64,000 nucleotides of DNA, from assembly GCA_903895695.1 (NCBI GenBank), contig CAITUY010000152.1, positions 1-64,000 of the forward strand, given 5' to 3'. Shown piece after piece: positions 63,417-64,000 of the stretch. The first letter of the stretch is position 1. Each line of letters opens with the position of its first letter. Under the pieces are notes generated by a model. It worked only from the letters and a program-made list of their open reading frames with translations, did no database searches and was not told where the DNA came from. A program made the position numbers and the translations under genes. The stretch comes from an uncultured bacterium (lineage in GTDB: Bacteria; Verrucomicrobiota; Kiritimatiellia; CAIKKV01; CAITUY01).

Positions 63417-64000
63417 ATGGACCCGACCTTCCCAACCCAGACGCTCCTGCCCGCGGCGCTGCCCGGCCCCGCGCTCGCCGTGGCAGCGGTGCTGCTCGCC
63501 CTGCTTTGGGTGTGGTCGCATCTCCTCAGCCGCCCCTTGGCATCGCGCTGGCAGATTCCGGCATTCGCCGGCCGCTGCCTGTTGGGAGCCGCCACGCTGG
63601 TCGTCGCGGCCGCCACAGCGGGCCAGGTCGTGACATTCGCGACACCTTGGCCCTTGTGGGCGCTGCTGAGCGGCGGCGCCGTGCTGGTGGAATCGCTCGT
63701 GGCGCTCTACCACCTGGAGCGGCAGACGCTCGCCCGGCCGGCGGCCATCTCGCTCTCGTTACTGCGCGTCGCCCTGCTCCTGGGCCTGATTGCGATGTTG
63801 TGCCAGCCCGTCCTCGTCGTCGAAACCTCGCGCCGCGTGCAGCGTCAGGTCGCCATCGTGCTCGATGACACCGCGTCCATGCACGTCGCCGACACGGGTA
63901 TGGGGCCTTCCGAAAAGCTCCGCCTCGCCGAAGCGCTCGGCGTGCCTGCGGCGCTGCGGACCTGCCGATTCGAAGCCGCCGCTGCCCGGCTGCGCGCGCT
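63417..64000 (+). CDS. Membrane vWA protein, start only (partial at the window edge)
   Basis: The first 194 residues are visible. There are membrane helices at about 15-35, 52-70, 75-95 and 118-138, then a vWA-like metal site V-L-D-D-T-A-S-M (about 151-158). It is related in type to the preceding gene and completes a MoxR-DUF58-vWA-vWA operon. The ATG at 63417 is used. The gene continues beyond base 64000. Confidence 0.8.
   Translation, partial: MDPTFPTQTLLPAALPGPALAVAAVLLALLWVWSHLLSRPLASRWQIPAFAGRCLLGAATLVVAAATAGQVVTFATPWPLWALLSGGAVLVESLVALYHLERQTLARPAAISLSLLRVALLLGLIAMLCQPVLVVETSRRVQRQVAIVLDDTASMHVADTGMGPSEKLRLAEALGVPAALRTCRFEAAAARLRA

Overview
The window reads as chromosomal DNA of a GC-rich, Gram-negative-type bacterium. 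The evidence is lipobox lipoproteins, a probable outer-membrane protein ending in Phe, phosphatidylethanolamine synthesis genes (psd and pssA), and a heptose-type nucleotidyltransferase. The mix of MoxR-DUF58-BatA-like operon, GxDLY/SGNH esterase, PqaA-like hydrolase, VCBS-repeat protein and MtaA/UroD-type proteins is typical of the PVC group (Kiritimatiellota, Lentisphaerota, Planctomycetota). I cannot fix the phylum from sequence alone. No rRNA, tRNA or CRISPR array was seen.

Layout. Positions 1-101 hold the tail of an ISAzo13-type transposase, followed by a nuclease-like hypothetical and a DUF5615/DUF433 pair (0.3-1.4 kb). At 1.8-5.6 kb is a small carbohydrate operon: GH4 glycosidase, Gfo/Idh/MocA oxidoreductase and a VCBS-repeat protein. 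Then come an M14 carboxypeptidase-like gene, a sugar epimerase, a second DUF433/DUF5615 pair, a lipoprotein and pcm (5.7-10.6 kb).

The most striking region is 11.06-20.74 kb on the minus strand. It is seven genes with 1-4 bp overlaps or 1 bp gaps, in transcription order: BRO-N/DinD-like protein, CHAT-STAND-TPR protein (1245 aa), SIR2-like NADase, HerA-like translocase, P-loop ATPase, small ATPase-like protein and an unknown protein. It looks like a composite anti-phage system built around a SIR2-HerA core. I know of no described system with this full gene set.

Next is a minus-strand housekeeping/envelope operon (26.0-20.9 kb: membrane protein, psd, pssA, uracil-DNA glycosylase, tandem nucleotidyltransferase, TPR). 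It is followed by a plus-strand glycan and esterase cluster (26.2-40.9 kb: two SGNH hydrolases, GH3, GNAT, UroD-like, two large TIM-barrel-like proteins, PqaA-like hydrolase, membrane glycosyltransferase-like protein and FAD desaturase-like protein). A type III-like restriction-modification locus with a YhcG nuclease between mod and res (48.5-41.1 kb) comes next. Then two B12-binding-type radical SAM proteins plus a deacetylase lipoprotein converge on a minus-strand ACP/condensation-like/acyl-ligase/methyltransferase cluster (48.9-56.9 kb). The window ends with an amino-acid permease and a MoxR-DUF58-vWA operon that runs off the right edge.

Intergenic gaps repeatedly contain degenerate tandem words of seven bases, often arranged as inverted pairs that could form long hairpins. 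They occur at about 3.24, 7.90, 41.09, 55.25, 56.90, 58.67 and 63.38 kb and are probably a genome-wide repeat class. A separate cluster of four perfect short hairpins lies upstream of the yhcG gene, and a fifth matching palindrome lies inside that gene.
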